This document shows, in pieces, positions 49,550 through 58,725 of a DNA stretch of 58,725 nt (its first letter is position 1; each line of letters begins with the position of its first letter). The notes under the pieces are model-generated. The model was not told where the DNA came from, made no database searches, and worked only from the letters and a program-made list of their open reading frames with translations. Position numbers and translations under genes: made by a program. The DNA comes from Alphaproteobacteria bacterium (GTDB lineage: Bacteria > Pseudomonadota > Alphaproteobacteria > Puniceispirillales > Puniceispirillaceae). Location of the stretch: contig JAAXKA010000182.1 of assembly GCA_012269555.1 (NCBI GenBank), positions 1-58,725 on the forward strand. Direction: 5' to 3'.

Positions 49550-51826
49550 ATGAATAGGGCCAAAATGCAGGATAAAATTAAGAATTTAAAAGAAGATGCA
49601 ATAACTTTTCATACAACGGGAAGGCCTGGAAAACTTGAAATAACACCAACCAAACCTCTTAACACACAGCGAGATTTGTCACTTGCTTACTCACCGGGTG
49701 TAGCTGAACCCTGTATAATTATAAATAAAGACCCTGAAACGGCTTATGATTATACGGCAAAAGGTAATATTGTTGCAATTGTTTCAAATGGAACTGCCGT
49801 TTTGGGATTGGGAAATATTGGAGCTGTTGCCTCAAAACCCGTTATGGAGGGAAAAGCTGTTCTATTTAAAAAATTCGCAGATCTGGATGGGATTGATTTA
49901 GAGGTTGATACCGAGGACCCTGAAAAGTTTATTGAAGCTGTTTCCTTATTAGGCCCATCATTTGGTGGAATTAATCTAGAGGATATTGCAGCACCTGAAT
50001 GTTTTATTATAGAGCAAAGATTGCGTGAAATTATGGATATACCTGTATTTCATGACGACCAGCATGGTACTGCAATAATCACTGCTGCCGGTTTAATGAA
50101 TGCACTATATTTAACTGGACGTAATTTTAAAGATATTAAAGTTGTATGTAATGGTGCAGGTTCTGCGTCTATCGCTTGTGTGGAACTCATAAAAGCTATT
50201 GGCGTACCTCACAACAATGTTATCCTTGTTGATCGAACGGGTGTAATATATCAGGGTCGCGAGAAGGGCATGAACCAATGGAAATCAGCTCATGCGGTTA
50301 AAACTGATGCTCGTAGTCTTGAGGAAGCGATAGTGGGAGCTGATGTTTTTTTGGGCCTTTCTGTTGCTGGAGCTGTAACAAAAGAAATGGTTAAAAAAAT
50401 GGCTAAAGAGCCAATTATCTTTGCAATGGCAAACCCAGACCCTGAGATTTCACCTGAGGATGCTAAAGCCGCTAGGTCAGATGCAATTATTGCGACAGGT
50501 CGCTCAGATTATCCTAATCAGGTTAACAATGTTTTAGGATTTCCATATATATTTCGAGGTGCATTGGATGTTCGTGCCTCAGCAATAAACGAAGAAATGA
50601 AAATTGCTGCTGCAAATGCTATTGCCATGCTTGCGAGGGAAGATGTGCCGGACGAAGTAAATAATGCTTATTCAGGGCAGCCTTTAAAATTTGGGAGAGA
50701 TTATATAATTCCAGCACCCTTTGATCCACGACTTATATCAGCAATTTCTAGTGCCGTAGCACAAGCAGCTATGGATACTGGTGTCGCAAGGAAACCGATT
50801 AGTGATATGCAGGCTTATAAAAAAGAATTATCAGCCCGCCTTGATCCAACAGCAATTTTTCTGCAAGAAATTTTTGAACGTATATCCTCTAAAAATGCTC
50901 GGGTTGTATTTGCAGAAGGTGAAGAAGAAGTCGTGATTAGAGCAGCTCTTGCTTTTAGGAACAGCGGGTATGGCCAACCAATTCTTGTTGGTAGAGAACA
51001 CAGAATTAAAAGGGCAATAGAGCAGCTTGGGCTAGATGGTGCTGATGACTTGCCCATAACTAATGCGAAAATATCAAAACAAAATGATGTTTACACTGAT
51101 GCTCTCTATAATCGGCTTCAGAGACAAGGATATCTCTATAGGGATTGCCAGCGAATGGTAAATTTAGACAGAAATATTTTTGGTGCTTGCATGATTGTTA
51201 ACGGAGAGGCTGATGCAATGGTAACTGGTGTTACAAGATCTTTTAAAGCAAGCTTTGAGCATGTTAGACGTGTTATTGACTCTAAAGATGAAGAAATTTT
51301 CGTTTCTTGCTCTATGCTAATTTTAAAGGGAAGGACAGTTTTTCTTGGAGATACATCAATTTATGAACGTCCAACAGCGGAACAACTTGCTCAGATTGCA
51401 ATCTCTGTGTCAAATCAAGCTAGGTTGATGGGACACACCCCCCGCGTTGCTTTATTATCTTTTTCAAATTTTGGCAATCCTTCTGGCCCTTCAACTGACC
51501 ATATAGCCAAAGCAACAAAAATTCTTGATTCTATGAATGTTGATTTTGAATATGATGGTGAAATGAGTGCGGAAGTCGCTTTAAATTACGATTTACAAAG
51601 GCAAAGATACCCATTTTGCAGATTAACAGGAGCAGCAAATATTTTAATTATGCCTGGTCTACATTCTGCCAATATTTCATTTAAGCTTATGCAACAACTG
51701 GGTGGAGGCTCAGTTATTGGACCTATGCTAATTGGCTCTAAACATCCATTCCAGATTGTCCAAATGGGTGCGCAAGTAAATGATATTGTAAATGCTGCAG
51801 CTATGGCCGTTTATGAAACACTTTAA
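49550..51826 (+). CDS. maeB: NADP-dependent malic enzyme with phosphotransacetylase-like domain
   Basis: 758 residues. The malic enzyme part (about 1-430) has AYSPGVAEPC, the catalytic KGNIVAIVSNGTAVLGLGNIG region, FHDDQHGTAI and VCNGAGSASIACVELI. The C-terminal phosphate acetyltransferase-like domain (about 440-755) is typically regulatory in MaeB. It decarboxylates malate to pyruvate, giving NADPH. ATG at 49550; an ATG five codons later is possible. The lipoprotein gene follows after 6 bases. Confidence 0.97.
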   Translation: MNRAKMQDKIKNLKEDAITFHTTGRPGKLEITPTKPLNTQRDLSLAYSPGVAEPCIIINKDPETAYDYTAKGNIVAIVSNGTAVLGLGNIGAVASKPVMEGKAVLFKKFADLDGIDLEVDTEDPEKFIEAVSLLGPSFGGINLEDIAAPECFIIEQRLREIMDIPVFHDDQHGTAIITAAGLMNALYLTGRNFKDIKVVCNGAGSASIACVELIKAIGVPHNNVILVDRTGVIYQGREKGMNQWKSAHAVKTDARSLEEAIVGADVFLGLSVAGAVTKEMVKKMAKEPIIFAMANPDPEISPEDAKAARSDAIIATGRSDYPNQVNNVLGFPYIFRGALDVRASAINEEMKIAAANAIAMLAREDVPDEVNNAYSGQPLKFGRDYIIPAPFDPRLISAISSAVAQAAMDTGVARKPISDMQAYKKELSARLDPTAIFLQEIFERISSKNARVVFAEGEEEVVIRAALAFRNSGYGQPILVGREHRIKRAIEQLGLDGADDLPITNAKISKQNDVYTDALYNRLQRQGYLYRDCQRMVNLDRNIFGACMIVNGEADAMVTGVTRSFKASFEHVRRVIDSKDEEIFVSCSMLILKGRTVFLGDTSIYERPTAEQLAQIAISVSNQARLMGHTPRVALLSFSNFGNPSGPSTDHIAKATKILDSMNVDFEYDGEMSAEVALNYDLQRQRYPFCRLTGAANILIMPGLHSANISFKLMQQLGGGSVIGPMLIGSKHPFQIVQMGAQVNDIVNAAAMAVYETL

Positions 51827-51832
51827 CTGAAT

Positions 51833-52657
51833 ATGAGATTTCGTATAAAAAACAATTTTTTCAAAAAACACTTAAAGTTTAGTTTAATTTTTACAATCAG
51901 TGTTTTTCTATCAGCATGTGAAAGCATTCCCAGTAATAGCTCAAAACCCGTTTTTAAAATTGCAAACTTTCCTTCCGTTAAACAAAAAAAAGAAAACTCT
52001 AATAATAGTGATCAGAAGGTTAATCAATCAGAAACAGAAAAAGAAACAGACTTGGTTAAAACAAATGCCTTAAATAAAGCAACTCAACCAGAAAAAATAA
52101 CCTTAGATGTCGTCCCACAAGAAGAGCGTAAAAACAATGGTCAAAAAAATCCGGAGGAAATGGTAGACCAAAACGCTTTCACTAGTTTACCAGATTCAAA
52201 AGAGACTAAAATTCAAGATAATCAATTATCAGATACTAATAGTCTTGCTTTTACAAAAGATAACTTTGAAAACAAAAAATCAAAACCGGACAGAGAAAAT
52301 TTGGATAAAAAAATATTAGAATCCAAAACGCACCAAGAAAATAAAATTGCCTCGCTAACAACTATACCCCAAGCCCCAATGAAGCCACCCCCTATTAAAA
52401 AAATAAAAATTAATTCCCTAATAAATGTAAAAGTTGAAAACCTTGAGAGTGTTCTTGGTAAACCCAATTTTGTTATAATTGATGAAGTTATGAATTTATG
52501 GCAGTACGAATTTGGTAAATGTATCATAGATTTTTTTCTTAAGTTCAGTGAGAATAATTATTCCGTCGTATTTATAGATATAAGAGCAACTGAACTCGGT
52601 TACAGTACAGATATGACTACTTGCGAAAAAGAGTTGTCAAATGCGTTGAGCCATTGA
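51833..52657 (+). CDS. Predicted lipoprotein of unknown function
   Basis: 274 residues. A signal sequence ends in the lipobox LSAC with C29, so it is probably lipid-anchored after Lgt, Lsp and Lnt processing. Residues 30-195 are charged, rich in Lys, Asn, Glu and Gln, and look disordered. The last 75 residues form a compact domain (ESVLGKPNFVIIDEVMNLWQ, then YEFGKCIIDFFLK) whose LGxP...WQY...C pattern resembles uncharacterised alphaproteobacterial lipoproteins. I do not recognise a function. It lies 6 bases after maeB and converges on nth. Confidence 0.82.
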   Translation: MRFRIKNNFFKKHLKFSLIFTISVFLSACESIPSNSSKPVFKIANFPSVKQKKENSNNSDQKVNQSETEKETDLVKTNALNKATQPEKITLDVVPQEERKNNGQKNPEEMVDQNAFTSLPDSKETKIQDNQLSDTNSLAFTKDNFENKKSKPDRENLDKKILESKTHQENKIASLTTIPQAPMKPPPIKKIKINSLINVKVENLESVLGKPNFVIIDEVMNLWQYEFGKCIIDFFLKFSENNYSVVFIDIRATELGYSTDMTTCEKELSNALSH

Positions 52658-52671
52658 TTTCAGAATAGCTT

Positions 52672-53340
52672 TTAAGGCATGTTTTTTTCTACATAACCAC
52701 AAAAAATTGAAATTAAACAGGCGGCACAATCAGGCTTTCTAGCCTTACAAACATAACGGCCATGCAAAATAAGCCAGTGGTGGGCTCCTTTTTTCCATTT
52801 GTCTGGTACTCTTCGGAGCAATTTTTTTTCTACTTCATTTGGTGTTTTTCCAGGGGCTAATCCGGTTCGATTGCTTACTCTAAAAATGTGCGTATCAACT
52901 GCAATAGTTGGCTGCCCAAAGGCCTCATTCAATACGACATTAGCTGTTTTTCGACCAACTCCTGGCAACGCCTCAAGTAATCCCCTATCTTCTGGCACCA
53001 CACTTTTATGTTCTTCTATCAAAATCTTAGATAATTTGAAAACGTTTTCAGCTTTATTATTATATAAACCAATAGTTTTAATATGTTGCTTAATCTCCGA
53101 AACGCCTAATTTAACCATGTCTTCGGGGGTGGAAGCTTTTTGGAATAGTGTTTTCGTCGCTTTATTTACACTGACGTCCGTTGCCTGTGCCGATAATACA
53201 ACCGCAACTAGAAGTGTGAATGAGTTTATAAAAGTCAACTCTGTTTTTGGGTGAGGGTTTGCTTTAGATAATATCTGGAACAACGGGTCTATATTTGATA
53301 AAACCATTTTATTTTGTTTAGTTTTAAATTTAGACCCCAT
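52672..53340 (-). CDS. nth: Endonuclease III (oxidised pyrimidine glycosylase/AP lyase)
   Basis: 222 residues. Helix-hairpin-helix LEALPGVGRKTANVVL with the catalytic Lys, VDTHIFRVSNRTGL with the catalytic Asp, and a 4Fe-4S loop with Cys spacing C-x6-C-x2-C-x5-C near the C terminus (CKARKPDCAACLISIFC). It excises oxidised pyrimidines and nicks AP sites. It is divergent from the DUF2244 gene. Confidence 0.97.
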   Translation of the reverse strand: MGSKFKTKQNKMVLSNIDPLFQILSKANPHPKTELTFINSFTLLVAVVLSAQATDVSVNKATKTLFQKASTPEDMVKLGVSEIKQHIKTIGLYNNKAENVFKLSKILIEEHKSVVPEDRGLLEALPGVGRKTANVVLNEAFGQPTIAVDTHIFRVSNRTGLAPGKTPNEVEKKLLRRVPDKWKKGAHHWLILHGRYVCKARKPDCAACLISIFCGYVEKNMP

Positions 53341-53394
53341 TTTTTCCCCTCTTTTATGCTAAATAAATAAAGTTAATAATTTGATGGTTAAAAC

Positions 53395-53910
53395 ATGTTT
53401 AAACAATCTGAGAATTCTCACTGGCATTACGAAACAAATCTAAAACAGCGCGAGATTATCACAATCACTTTATGCCCATATCGTTCTCTTGGAAACCTTG
53501 GTTATTTATATCTTATGATAGGATTTATAGGGTTAATATTTTTCTTAAGTTTATTTTTTTATTCCATGGGCGCTTGGCCTGTTATTGGCTTCTTAGGCAT
53601 TGAAATCGGGTTAGTATGGTTTTTGTTTAAGGTAAATTATAAATCTAGCAAAAATTTTGAGCAAATATTGATAACCAAAAACTCAACATTTATAAAGAAA
53701 ATAAACTGGAGCGGTGCTATAATTGATTTTACCATTGAGTCTCCCTGGATAAAAGCTAGCTGTATTAAATCTATAGGTACATCGGATAAGCTTTTTTTGA
53801 ACTATCATGCTGAGCAGTTGGAGATAGGAGAGTTTCTTCCACCACAAGAGAAAGCACATCTGGCTAGCGCGTTGAATAATTGTTTTGAGCGTATGAGGGG
53901 CGCTTGTTAA
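53395..53910 (+). CDS. DUF2244 membrane protein
   Basis: 171 residues with two adjacent hydrophobic segments (about 38-58 and 61-78) and a C-terminal soluble domain (ESPWIKASC, then EIGEFLPPQEKAHLASALN). The LKQREIITITLCPYRSLG start and the GEFLPPxEK motif match the DUF2244 family, common beside nth in alphaproteobacteria. Function unknown; probably an inner-membrane protein. Its end overlaps dapB by 4 bases on the opposite strand. Confidence 0.87.
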   Translation: MFKQSENSHWHYETNLKQREIITITLCPYRSLGNLGYLYLMIGFIGLIFFLSLFFYSMGAWPVIGFLGIEIGLVWFLFKVNYKSSKNFEQILITKNSTFIKKINWSGAIIDFTIESPWIKASCIKSIGTSDKLFLNYHAEQLEIGEFLPPQEKAHLASALNNCFERMRGAC

Positions 53911-54728
53911 CTAAGTACATCATCCATTGTAAAATAGCCATTAAAATTGGTTTGATTTGATTTGTCCGAAATAAATTGAGCGGCTTTTAAAGCCCCGCGC
54001 GCAAAAATCACCCTATCATTAGCTTTGTGGGTCAATTCTATGCGCTCATTTTTTCCAAAGAATATAACTGTATGTTCTCCCGCAATATCGCCACCACGAA
54101 TTGCAGAAAAACCAATGTCACCTTTTTTACGCACTTCTGTTATTCCATCACGCCCACTAACACGGACCTTTTCTAATAATACAGAGCGTCCTTGCGCTGC
54201 AGCTTTTCCTAATGCGAGTGCTGTGCCGGATGGGGCATCTAATTTTTGATTATGATGGGTTTCAATAATTTCTATATCCCAGCTATCCTCTAATTTAGAA
54301 GCAATTTGTTGCACTTGTTGTAAAAGAATTGTTACGCCTATAGAAGTATTCGCACAATAAATGATAGGGATAAGTTTACCAGCATCTGATATTTTTTTTT
54401 CCTGCGCCTTATTAAGACCTGTTGTACCTATTACCATAGGAGTGTTCGTCTCCAGAGCAATTTGAACGTGTTCCATGGTAGCTTCTGGTTGAGTAAAATC
54501 AATGATAACATCACTGCTATTTCCTAAGATATCAGCGGAAGAAGAAATTTTAATCCCTGTTTTGGGAATGCCAAGATTGTCCGATATGTCGCGCCCAATT
54601 AATTTAGAATTAAGTGTCTCTGTTGCAGCAACCAGCTCAAATGAACTGTCTTCTTGAATGAGCCTTGCGATCATTTGACCCATTCGACCACCAAATCCCG
54701 GAAGAGCAACTTTTATAGGGGCAAACAT
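53907..54728 (-). CDS. dapB: 4-hydroxy-tetrahydrodipicolinate reductase
   Basis: 273 residues. N-terminal NAD(P)-binding VALPGFGGRMGQMIARLI, then the catalytic HHNQKLDAPSGTAL segment. It reduces the DapA product in the lysine and meso-diaminopimelate pathway, so it also feeds peptidoglycan synthesis. ATG at 54728. It follows dnaJ after 63 bases, and the dnaJ-dapB adjacency is common in alphaproteobacteria. Confidence 0.97.
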   Translation of the reverse strand: MFAPIKVALPGFGGRMGQMIARLIQEDSSFELVAATETLNSKLIGRDISDNLGIPKTGIKISSSADILGNSSDVIIDFTQPEATMEHVQIALETNTPMVIGTTGLNKAQEKKISDAGKLIPIIYCANTSIGVTILLQQVQQIASKLEDSWDIEIIETHHNQKLDAPSGTALALGKAAAQGRSVLLEKVRVSGRDGITEVRKKGDIGFSAIRGGDIAGEHTVIFFGKNERIELTHKANDRVIFARGALKAAQFISDKSNQTNFNGYFTMDDVLS

Positions 54729-54791
54729 CTTTATTCCTAACGATTACAATACTTCATGATTATAAAAATTAACATTACTAGCTATTAGTTA

Positions 54792-55922
54792 CTAGTCATT
54801 TCCAAAGATACGCTTTACCCGTTTCATAAAACCTTCAGTCTCTGGTGACACACTTCCTTGTTCGCTAAATTTCCTTAATAACTGTTTCTGCTCTTGAGTC
54901 AGCTCTGTTGGCGTTTCCACATGAATCTCAACGATCTGGTCTCCTATTCTGGAGCTTCGAAGTACAGGCATCCCTTTACCCCGCATTCTAAATTTCCGAT
55001 TTGATTGGGTGCCGGCATCAATCTTTAATTTTGTTAACTTTCCAGTTAAAGTCGGTACCTCTATGGAGCCCCCTAGTGCTGCTGTTACCATTGGAACAGG
55101 TATTTTTACATATAATGTATCGGCGTCACGCTGAAAAATTGAGTGCTGATCAACTGATATAAAAATATATAAATCTCCCGAGGTAGCTCCTCTTAATCCA
55201 GCCTCTCCCTTGCCCGAAAGGCGAATACGTGTACCTGTATCTACACCAGCTGGCACAGTTACGGACAATGTTTCTATTTTTTGGACTCTGCCCTGACCAC
55301 GACAGGATTTACATGGGTTTGAGATAGTCTCTCCAACTCCCTGACATGAACCACATGTGCGTTCTATAGTAAAAAAGCCTTGTTGTGCTCGAACCTTTCC
55401 ATGACCGCCACATTGTGAACATGTTACTGGCTTACTTCCTTTAGCCGCTCCTGTTCCTGCACAGTCCTCACACTTTCCAGACACTGTAATCTGTATATCT
55501 TGATTACACCCTGAGTAAGCGTCCTCTAGCGATACAGATAGGTCATATCTTAGATCAGCTCCTTTCCTGCTCTGTCTACCCTCGTTCTGCCCGCCAGAAA
55601 ATTCACTAAACATTTGCTCAAAAATATCAGAAAAACCTCCTCCTCCAAAACCACTGGAAGCAAAGCCACTAGCACCTCCAAACCCCCCACTTGTCTGGTC
55701 AAAAGCAGCGTGGCCCAACCTATCATAGGCAGCTTTTTTTTGAGGATCTTTCAATATCTCATATGCTTCAGCAGCCTCCCTAAAGCGTTCTGCTGCTACT
55801 TCATCATCCGGGTTTCGGTCAGGGTGATTTTGCATAGCTAATTTTCGATATGCGGACTTTATGGCTTTATCATCCGCATCCCGGCTGATCCCAAGCACTT
55901 CATAAATATCTCTTTTTGACAT
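54792..55922 (-). CDS. dnaJ: Chaperone DnaJ (Hsp40)
   Basis: 376 residues, class A. J domain (about 4-68) with the HPD tripeptide in MQNHPDRNP, a glycine/phenylalanine-rich region (about 75-110), four CxxCxGxG zinc repeats (CEDCAGTG, CSQCGGHG, CGSCQGVG, CKSCRGQG) and the C-terminal substrate-binding domains. It delivers unfolded clients to DnaK and stimulates its ATPase. It lies 108 bases after dnaK; that gap has a small hairpin (56012-55981) without a T tract. Confidence 0.98.
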   Translation of the reverse strand: MSKRDIYEVLGISRDADDKAIKSAYRKLAMQNHPDRNPDDEVAAERFREAAEAYEILKDPQKKAAYDRLGHAAFDQTSGGFGGASGFASSGFGGGGFSDIFEQMFSEFSGGQNEGRQSRKGADLRYDLSVSLEDAYSGCNQDIQITVSGKCEDCAGTGAAKGSKPVTCSQCGGHGKVRAQQGFFTIERTCGSCQGVGETISNPCKSCRGQGRVQKIETLSVTVPAGVDTGTRIRLSGKGEAGLRGATSGDLYIFISVDQHSIFQRDADTLYVKIPVPMVTAALGGSIEVPTLTGKLTKLKIDAGTQSNRKFRMRGKGMPVLRSSRIGDQIVEIHVETPTELTQEQKQLLRKFSEQGSVSPETEGFMKRVKRIFGND

Positions 55923-56030
55923 ATAAGGTAACCAACATTAGTTATTAATTAATCGATAAAACGAATAACAAAAGAATCAGCCATGCTCAAAATATATTTA
56001 TGAGATGCATGGTATTTAATATATGAAGAC

Positions 56031-57968
56031 TTAATTAGCTTTTTTCATATCTTCTTCATTGTCTTTATCACTATCGTCAATTTCTTCAAAATCAGCATCT
56101 ACAACCTCATCCGAATTTTCATTAAGATTTTTTTCTGATGTCGGTTCCCCATCTTTATCATCAGAATCTCCAGAGTATGCAGCCTCTCCAAGCTTCATCA
56201 TCGTGGTGGAAAGTGCCTCTGTTTTTTCTTTAATTAGTGCTTCATCTTCTCCTTCAAGAGCGGATTTTACGGCTGCAACTGCTGCTTCAACATCTGACCG
56301 TAAAGATGGGTCTGCTTTGTCACCAAGATCAGAGAGGGTTTTTTCTGCGGTATGAGTCAAAGCTTCAGCCTGATTGCGTGTTTCGACTGTTTCTCTTCTT
56401 TTTTTATCATCTTCAGCATACAACTCTGCATCTTTAACCATTTTCTCTATTTCATTTTCTTCTAATCCGCCTGAGGCCTTAATTGAAATAGCCTGCTCCT
56501 TACCAGTAGCCTTATCTTTGGCGCTAACTTTCACTATACCGTTAGCATCAATATCAAATGTTACCTCAATCTGTGGAACTCCTCTTGGAGCAGCTGGAAT
56601 TCCCTCAAGGTTGAATTGACCAAGTGGCTTATTATCACTCGCCATTTCTCTTTCGCCTTGGCAAACTGAAATTGTAACAGCTGATTGATTATCGTCAGCT
56701 GTAGAAAACACCTGACTTTTCTTAGTTGGTATTGTTGTGTTTCTGTCGATTAAACGAGTAAAAACTCCGCCTAAAGTCTCAATACCCAGCGACAAAGGAG
56801 TTACATCTAAAAGCAAAACATCCTTTACATCGCCTGTGAGAACACCTGCTTGGATTGCAGCGCCACATGCCACAACTTCATCTGGGTTAACACCACGATG
56901 AGGTTCTTTCCCAAAAAATTTTTCTACCGTCTCAATGATCTTAGGCATACGGGTCATACCGCCAACTAATATAACCTCATCAATCTCAGATGCAGCTAAA
57001 CCGGCATCTTTAAGAGCTTTACGACAAGGCTCTAAACTCCTCTCCACTAGACTAGACACAAGACCTTCCAATTTTGCGCGTGTGATTTTCACGTTTAAAT
57101 GTTTTGGCCCTGACTGATCTGCAGTTATGAAAGGCAAGTTAACATCTGTTTGAACAGCACTTGATAATTCTATCTTAGCTTTTTCTGCTGCCTCTTTTAG
57201 ACGCTGTAATGCCATTCTATCATCTCTCAGGTTTATACCTGTTTCTTTTTTAAATTCGTCAGCTAAAAAATCTATGATTGCCTGGTCAAAATCCTCACCA
57301 CCGAGGAAAGTATCTCCATTAGTTGATTTAACCTCAAAAACCCCGTCCCCTATTTCCAATATCGATACGTCAAAAGTACCGCCTCCTAGATCGAAAACTG
57401 CCACAATCCCGGACTCTTGCTGGTCTAGACCATAAGCGAGTGCGGCTGCTGTAGGCTCGTTAATAATTCTCAGAACTTCAAGCCCAGCAATTTTTCCCGC
57501 ATCCTTAGTTGCCTGTCTTTGCGCATCGTTAAAATAAGCTGGAACAGTGATAACAGCCTGATCAACTGTTTCGCCAAGATAACTCTCCGCATCTTCTTTT
57601 AGCTTCCTGAGAATAAAACTAGAAATTTCTGAGGGTGAAAATTCTTTCCCTTCTATATCTATCCATGCATCACCATTTTTTGCAGGCTTAATTTTAAAAG
57701 GAACCAAATCAGAAAAACTTTTGGTGGCATCATCATCAGACCGGCGACCAATCAGACGCTTAACAGCGAAGATGGTTTTCTCTGGATTAGTTACAGCTTG
57801 CCGTTTTGCAGCCTGCCCAACCGTCCTCTCATCATTTTCTAAAAACGCAACCATTGACGGGGTAGTTCTACTACCTTCCGCGTTTTCAATAACTTTAGGT
57901 GCTTTGCCGTCCATAACAGCAACGCAAGAGTTTGTTGTTCCTAAATCAATTCCAATTACGCGACCCAT
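56031..57968 (-). CDS. dnaK: Chaperone DnaK (Hsp70)
   Basis: 645 residues. [18 protein letters not shown] opens the nucleotide-binding domain, which includes [14 protein letters not shown] and [13 protein letters not shown]; the substrate-binding domain begins near [14 protein letters not shown]; the C terminus is acidic ([11 protein letters not shown]). It folds and protects proteins in cycles with DnaJ and GrpE. A heat-shock promoter candidate lies in the 136-base gap to grpE, so dnaK-dnaJ may be induced separately from grpE. Confidence 0.99.
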   Translation of the reverse strand: MGRVIGIDLGTTNSCVAVMDGKAPKVIENAEGSRTTPSMVAFLENDERTVGQAAKRQAVTNPEKTIFAVKRLIGRRSDDDATKSFSDLVPFKIKPAKNGDAWIDIEGKEFSPSEISSFILRKLKEDAESYLGETVDQAVITVPAYFNDAQRQATKDAGKIAGLEVLRIINEPTAAALAYGLDQQESGIVAVFDLGGGTFDVSILEIGDGVFEVKSTNGDTFLGGEDFDQAIIDFLADEFKKETGINLRDDRMALQRLKEAAEKAKIELSSAVQTDVNLPFITADQSGPKHLNVKITRAKLEGLVSSLVERSLEPCRKALKDAGLAASEIDEVILVGGMTRMPKIIETVEKFFGKEPHRGVNPDEVVACGAAIQAGVLTGDVKDVLLLDVTPLSLGIETLGGVFTRLIDRNTTIPTKKSQVFSTADDNQSAVTISVCQGEREMASDNKPLGQFNLEGIPAAPRGVPQIEVTFDIDANGIVKVSAKDKATGKEQAISIKASGGLEENEIEKMVKDAELYAEDDKKRRETVETRNQAEALTHTAEKTLSDLGDKADPSLRSDVEAAVAAVKSALEGEDEALIKEKTEALSTTMMKLGEAAYSGDSDDKDGEPTSEKNLNENSDEVVDADFEEIDDSDKDNEEDMKKAN

Positions 57969-58040
57969 TTTTCTAATCCTTCAAAAATATTAATCTCCAA
58001 AAAAGGGAAATTTAGCCTCATTTATAAAGCCATAATAAAC

Positions 58041-58071
58041 CACATATAAGTGTTGTTTTCTCTCATGCAAG
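58041..58071 (-). promoter_or_regulatory. Candidate sigma-32 (RpoH) heat-shock promoter of dnaK
   Basis: On the minus strand CTTG (58071-58068), 17 bases, then CTTATATGTG (58050-58041) matches every fixed position of the alphaproteobacterial heat-shock consensus CTTG-N17-CYTATNTNNG as I recall it. It lies 73-103 bases before the dnaK ATG, inside the grpE-dnaK gap. Confidence 0.75.
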
Positions 58072-58104
58072 GCCATCAAACTTAAAAGATCGCCAAAAAA
58101 AATT

Positions 58105-58686
58105 TTACGCTTGTTTATCTACATAATTTTCTTCTTTAGAATCTGTAGAGCTCTTTTTTTTCGAAACCCCAACCATAGCTGGACGAATTAACCTATCATG
58201 AAGCAGATATCCTGGTTGTGCGACTTGAACAACTGTTCCAACCTCTACATCGTCATTTGGCACTTCAAACATCGCTTGATGATGATTATAGTCAAACTTC
58301 TCTCCAATTGGATTTATCTTGGTAATGTGGTGACGCTGAAGTATAGTATCGATTTCATTCGAAATCATTTCTACACCCACCAATATATTTTTCAAGTTTT
58401 CATCAAAATTGCTTTTATCCTCAGGTGCCAGCGCTATAGCCTGAGATAAATTGTCAAAACATGAGAGCAAATCACGAGCAAATGCCAAATGACCATATTT
58501 GTTGGCTTGAGCAACATCACGTTCACTTCGACGACGCATATTTTCAACCTCTGCTAGCGCTCTCAAGAGCTGATCTTTGATTTCTGAGTCTGTGTTTTTT
58601 GATTCTTCATCTGATACTTCAGATTCGTTTAATACTTCATCTGAAGTATCCTCTTCCTCAACCGAGGCAATGTCTTCTAACGACAT
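58105..58686 (-). CDS. grpE: Nucleotide exchange factor GrpE (start near window edge)
   Basis: 193 residues from the ATG at 58686. An acidic N terminus, a long helix with LLRALAEVENMRRRSERDV, and a C-terminal beta domain with NPIGEKFDYNHHQAMFEV and GYLLHDRLIRPAMVGVSK are GrpE signatures. It releases ADP from DnaK. The reading frame stays open to the window edge (a TTG at 58695 and further codons), so the real start could lie beyond 58725. GrpE lengths in the family fit the ATG given. Confidence 0.95.
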   Translation of the reverse strand: MSLEDIASVEEEDTSDEVLNESEVSDEESKNTDSEIKDQLLRALAEVENMRRRSERDVAQANKYGHLAFARDLLSCFDNLSQAIALAPEDKSNFDENLKNILVGVEMISNEIDTILQRHHITKINPIGEKFDYNHHQAMFEVPNDDVEVGTVVQVAQPGYLLHDRLIRPAMVGVSKKKSSTDSKEENYVDKQA

Positions 58687-58725
58687 TTCAACCAAATTTT
58701 CACACTTGTCTTCTGAAGTAACTTG

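Noticed and set aside
55981-56012. Hairpin between dnaK and dnaJ as a terminator
   Set aside because: The stem is 5 plus 4 pairs with a bulge and has no T tract; it may be an mRNA processing site but evidence is thin.

Overview
The window is a compact, AT-rich stretch (mid-to-upper 30s % GC judged by eye) of an alphaproteobacterial chromosome. The gene order is typical of alphaproteobacteria: rpsT-mutM-ubiE-ubiB-coaBC-dut, fabA-fabB-fabI, and the long run tsaB-rimI-miaB-phoH-ybeY-corC-lnt-metK-trmB-rimP-nusA-ylxR-infB-rbfA-truB-rpsO-pnp. Short intergenic gaps, many 1-4 base overlaps and the lack of mobile elements suggest a streamlined, probably marine lineage (SAR116-, AEGEAN-169- or Rhodospirillales-like). 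That placement is an inference; there is no rRNA here to test it. I found no rRNA, tRNA, CRISPR array, prophage or insertion sequence.

Layout. (1) 1-136: the start of an EamA-type transporter running off the left edge. (2) 316-8475, minus strand: dnaA, dnaN, recF, gyrB and then the redox two-component pair regB-regA, with gyrB and regB overlapping by one base. (3) 8790-10423, minus strand: rpsT, a small secreted protein and mutM; divergent from them at 10553-15596 are ubiE-ubiB-coaBC-dut-moeB. The coaBC gene carries an extra N-terminal helix-turn-helix domain. (4) 15611-19994: a D-2-hydroxyacid dehydrogenase, a secreted SH3 protein and fabA-fabB-fabI. (5) 20095-38472, minus strand: seventeen genes for translation, RNA processing, SAM synthesis, lipoprotein acylation and tRNA modification. 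This run is interrupted by a terminator between rpsO and pnp and another hairpin just before rimP. (6) 38582-40577: a secreted polysaccharide deacetylase converging on a Bax-like glucosaminidase. (7) 40606-49449, minus strand: nfuA, trpS, murJ, glnD, mutS. (8) 49550-54728: maeB with a lipoprotein gene behind it, nth, a DUF2244 protein and dapB. (9) 54792 to the right edge, minus strand: grpE-dnaK-dnaJ, with a close match to the alphaproteobacterial heat-shock promoter between grpE and dnaK.

Most of the window is housekeeping. The observation most worth following is the HTH-CoaBC fusion. Next are the placement of RegB/RegA in the dnaN-recF-gyrB run, the hairpin just inside the rimP-nusA leader, the triple-hairpin pnp leader, the heat-shock promoter before dnaK, and the absence of Fur-family genes (fur, irr) from the two places where alphaproteobacteria often carry them.
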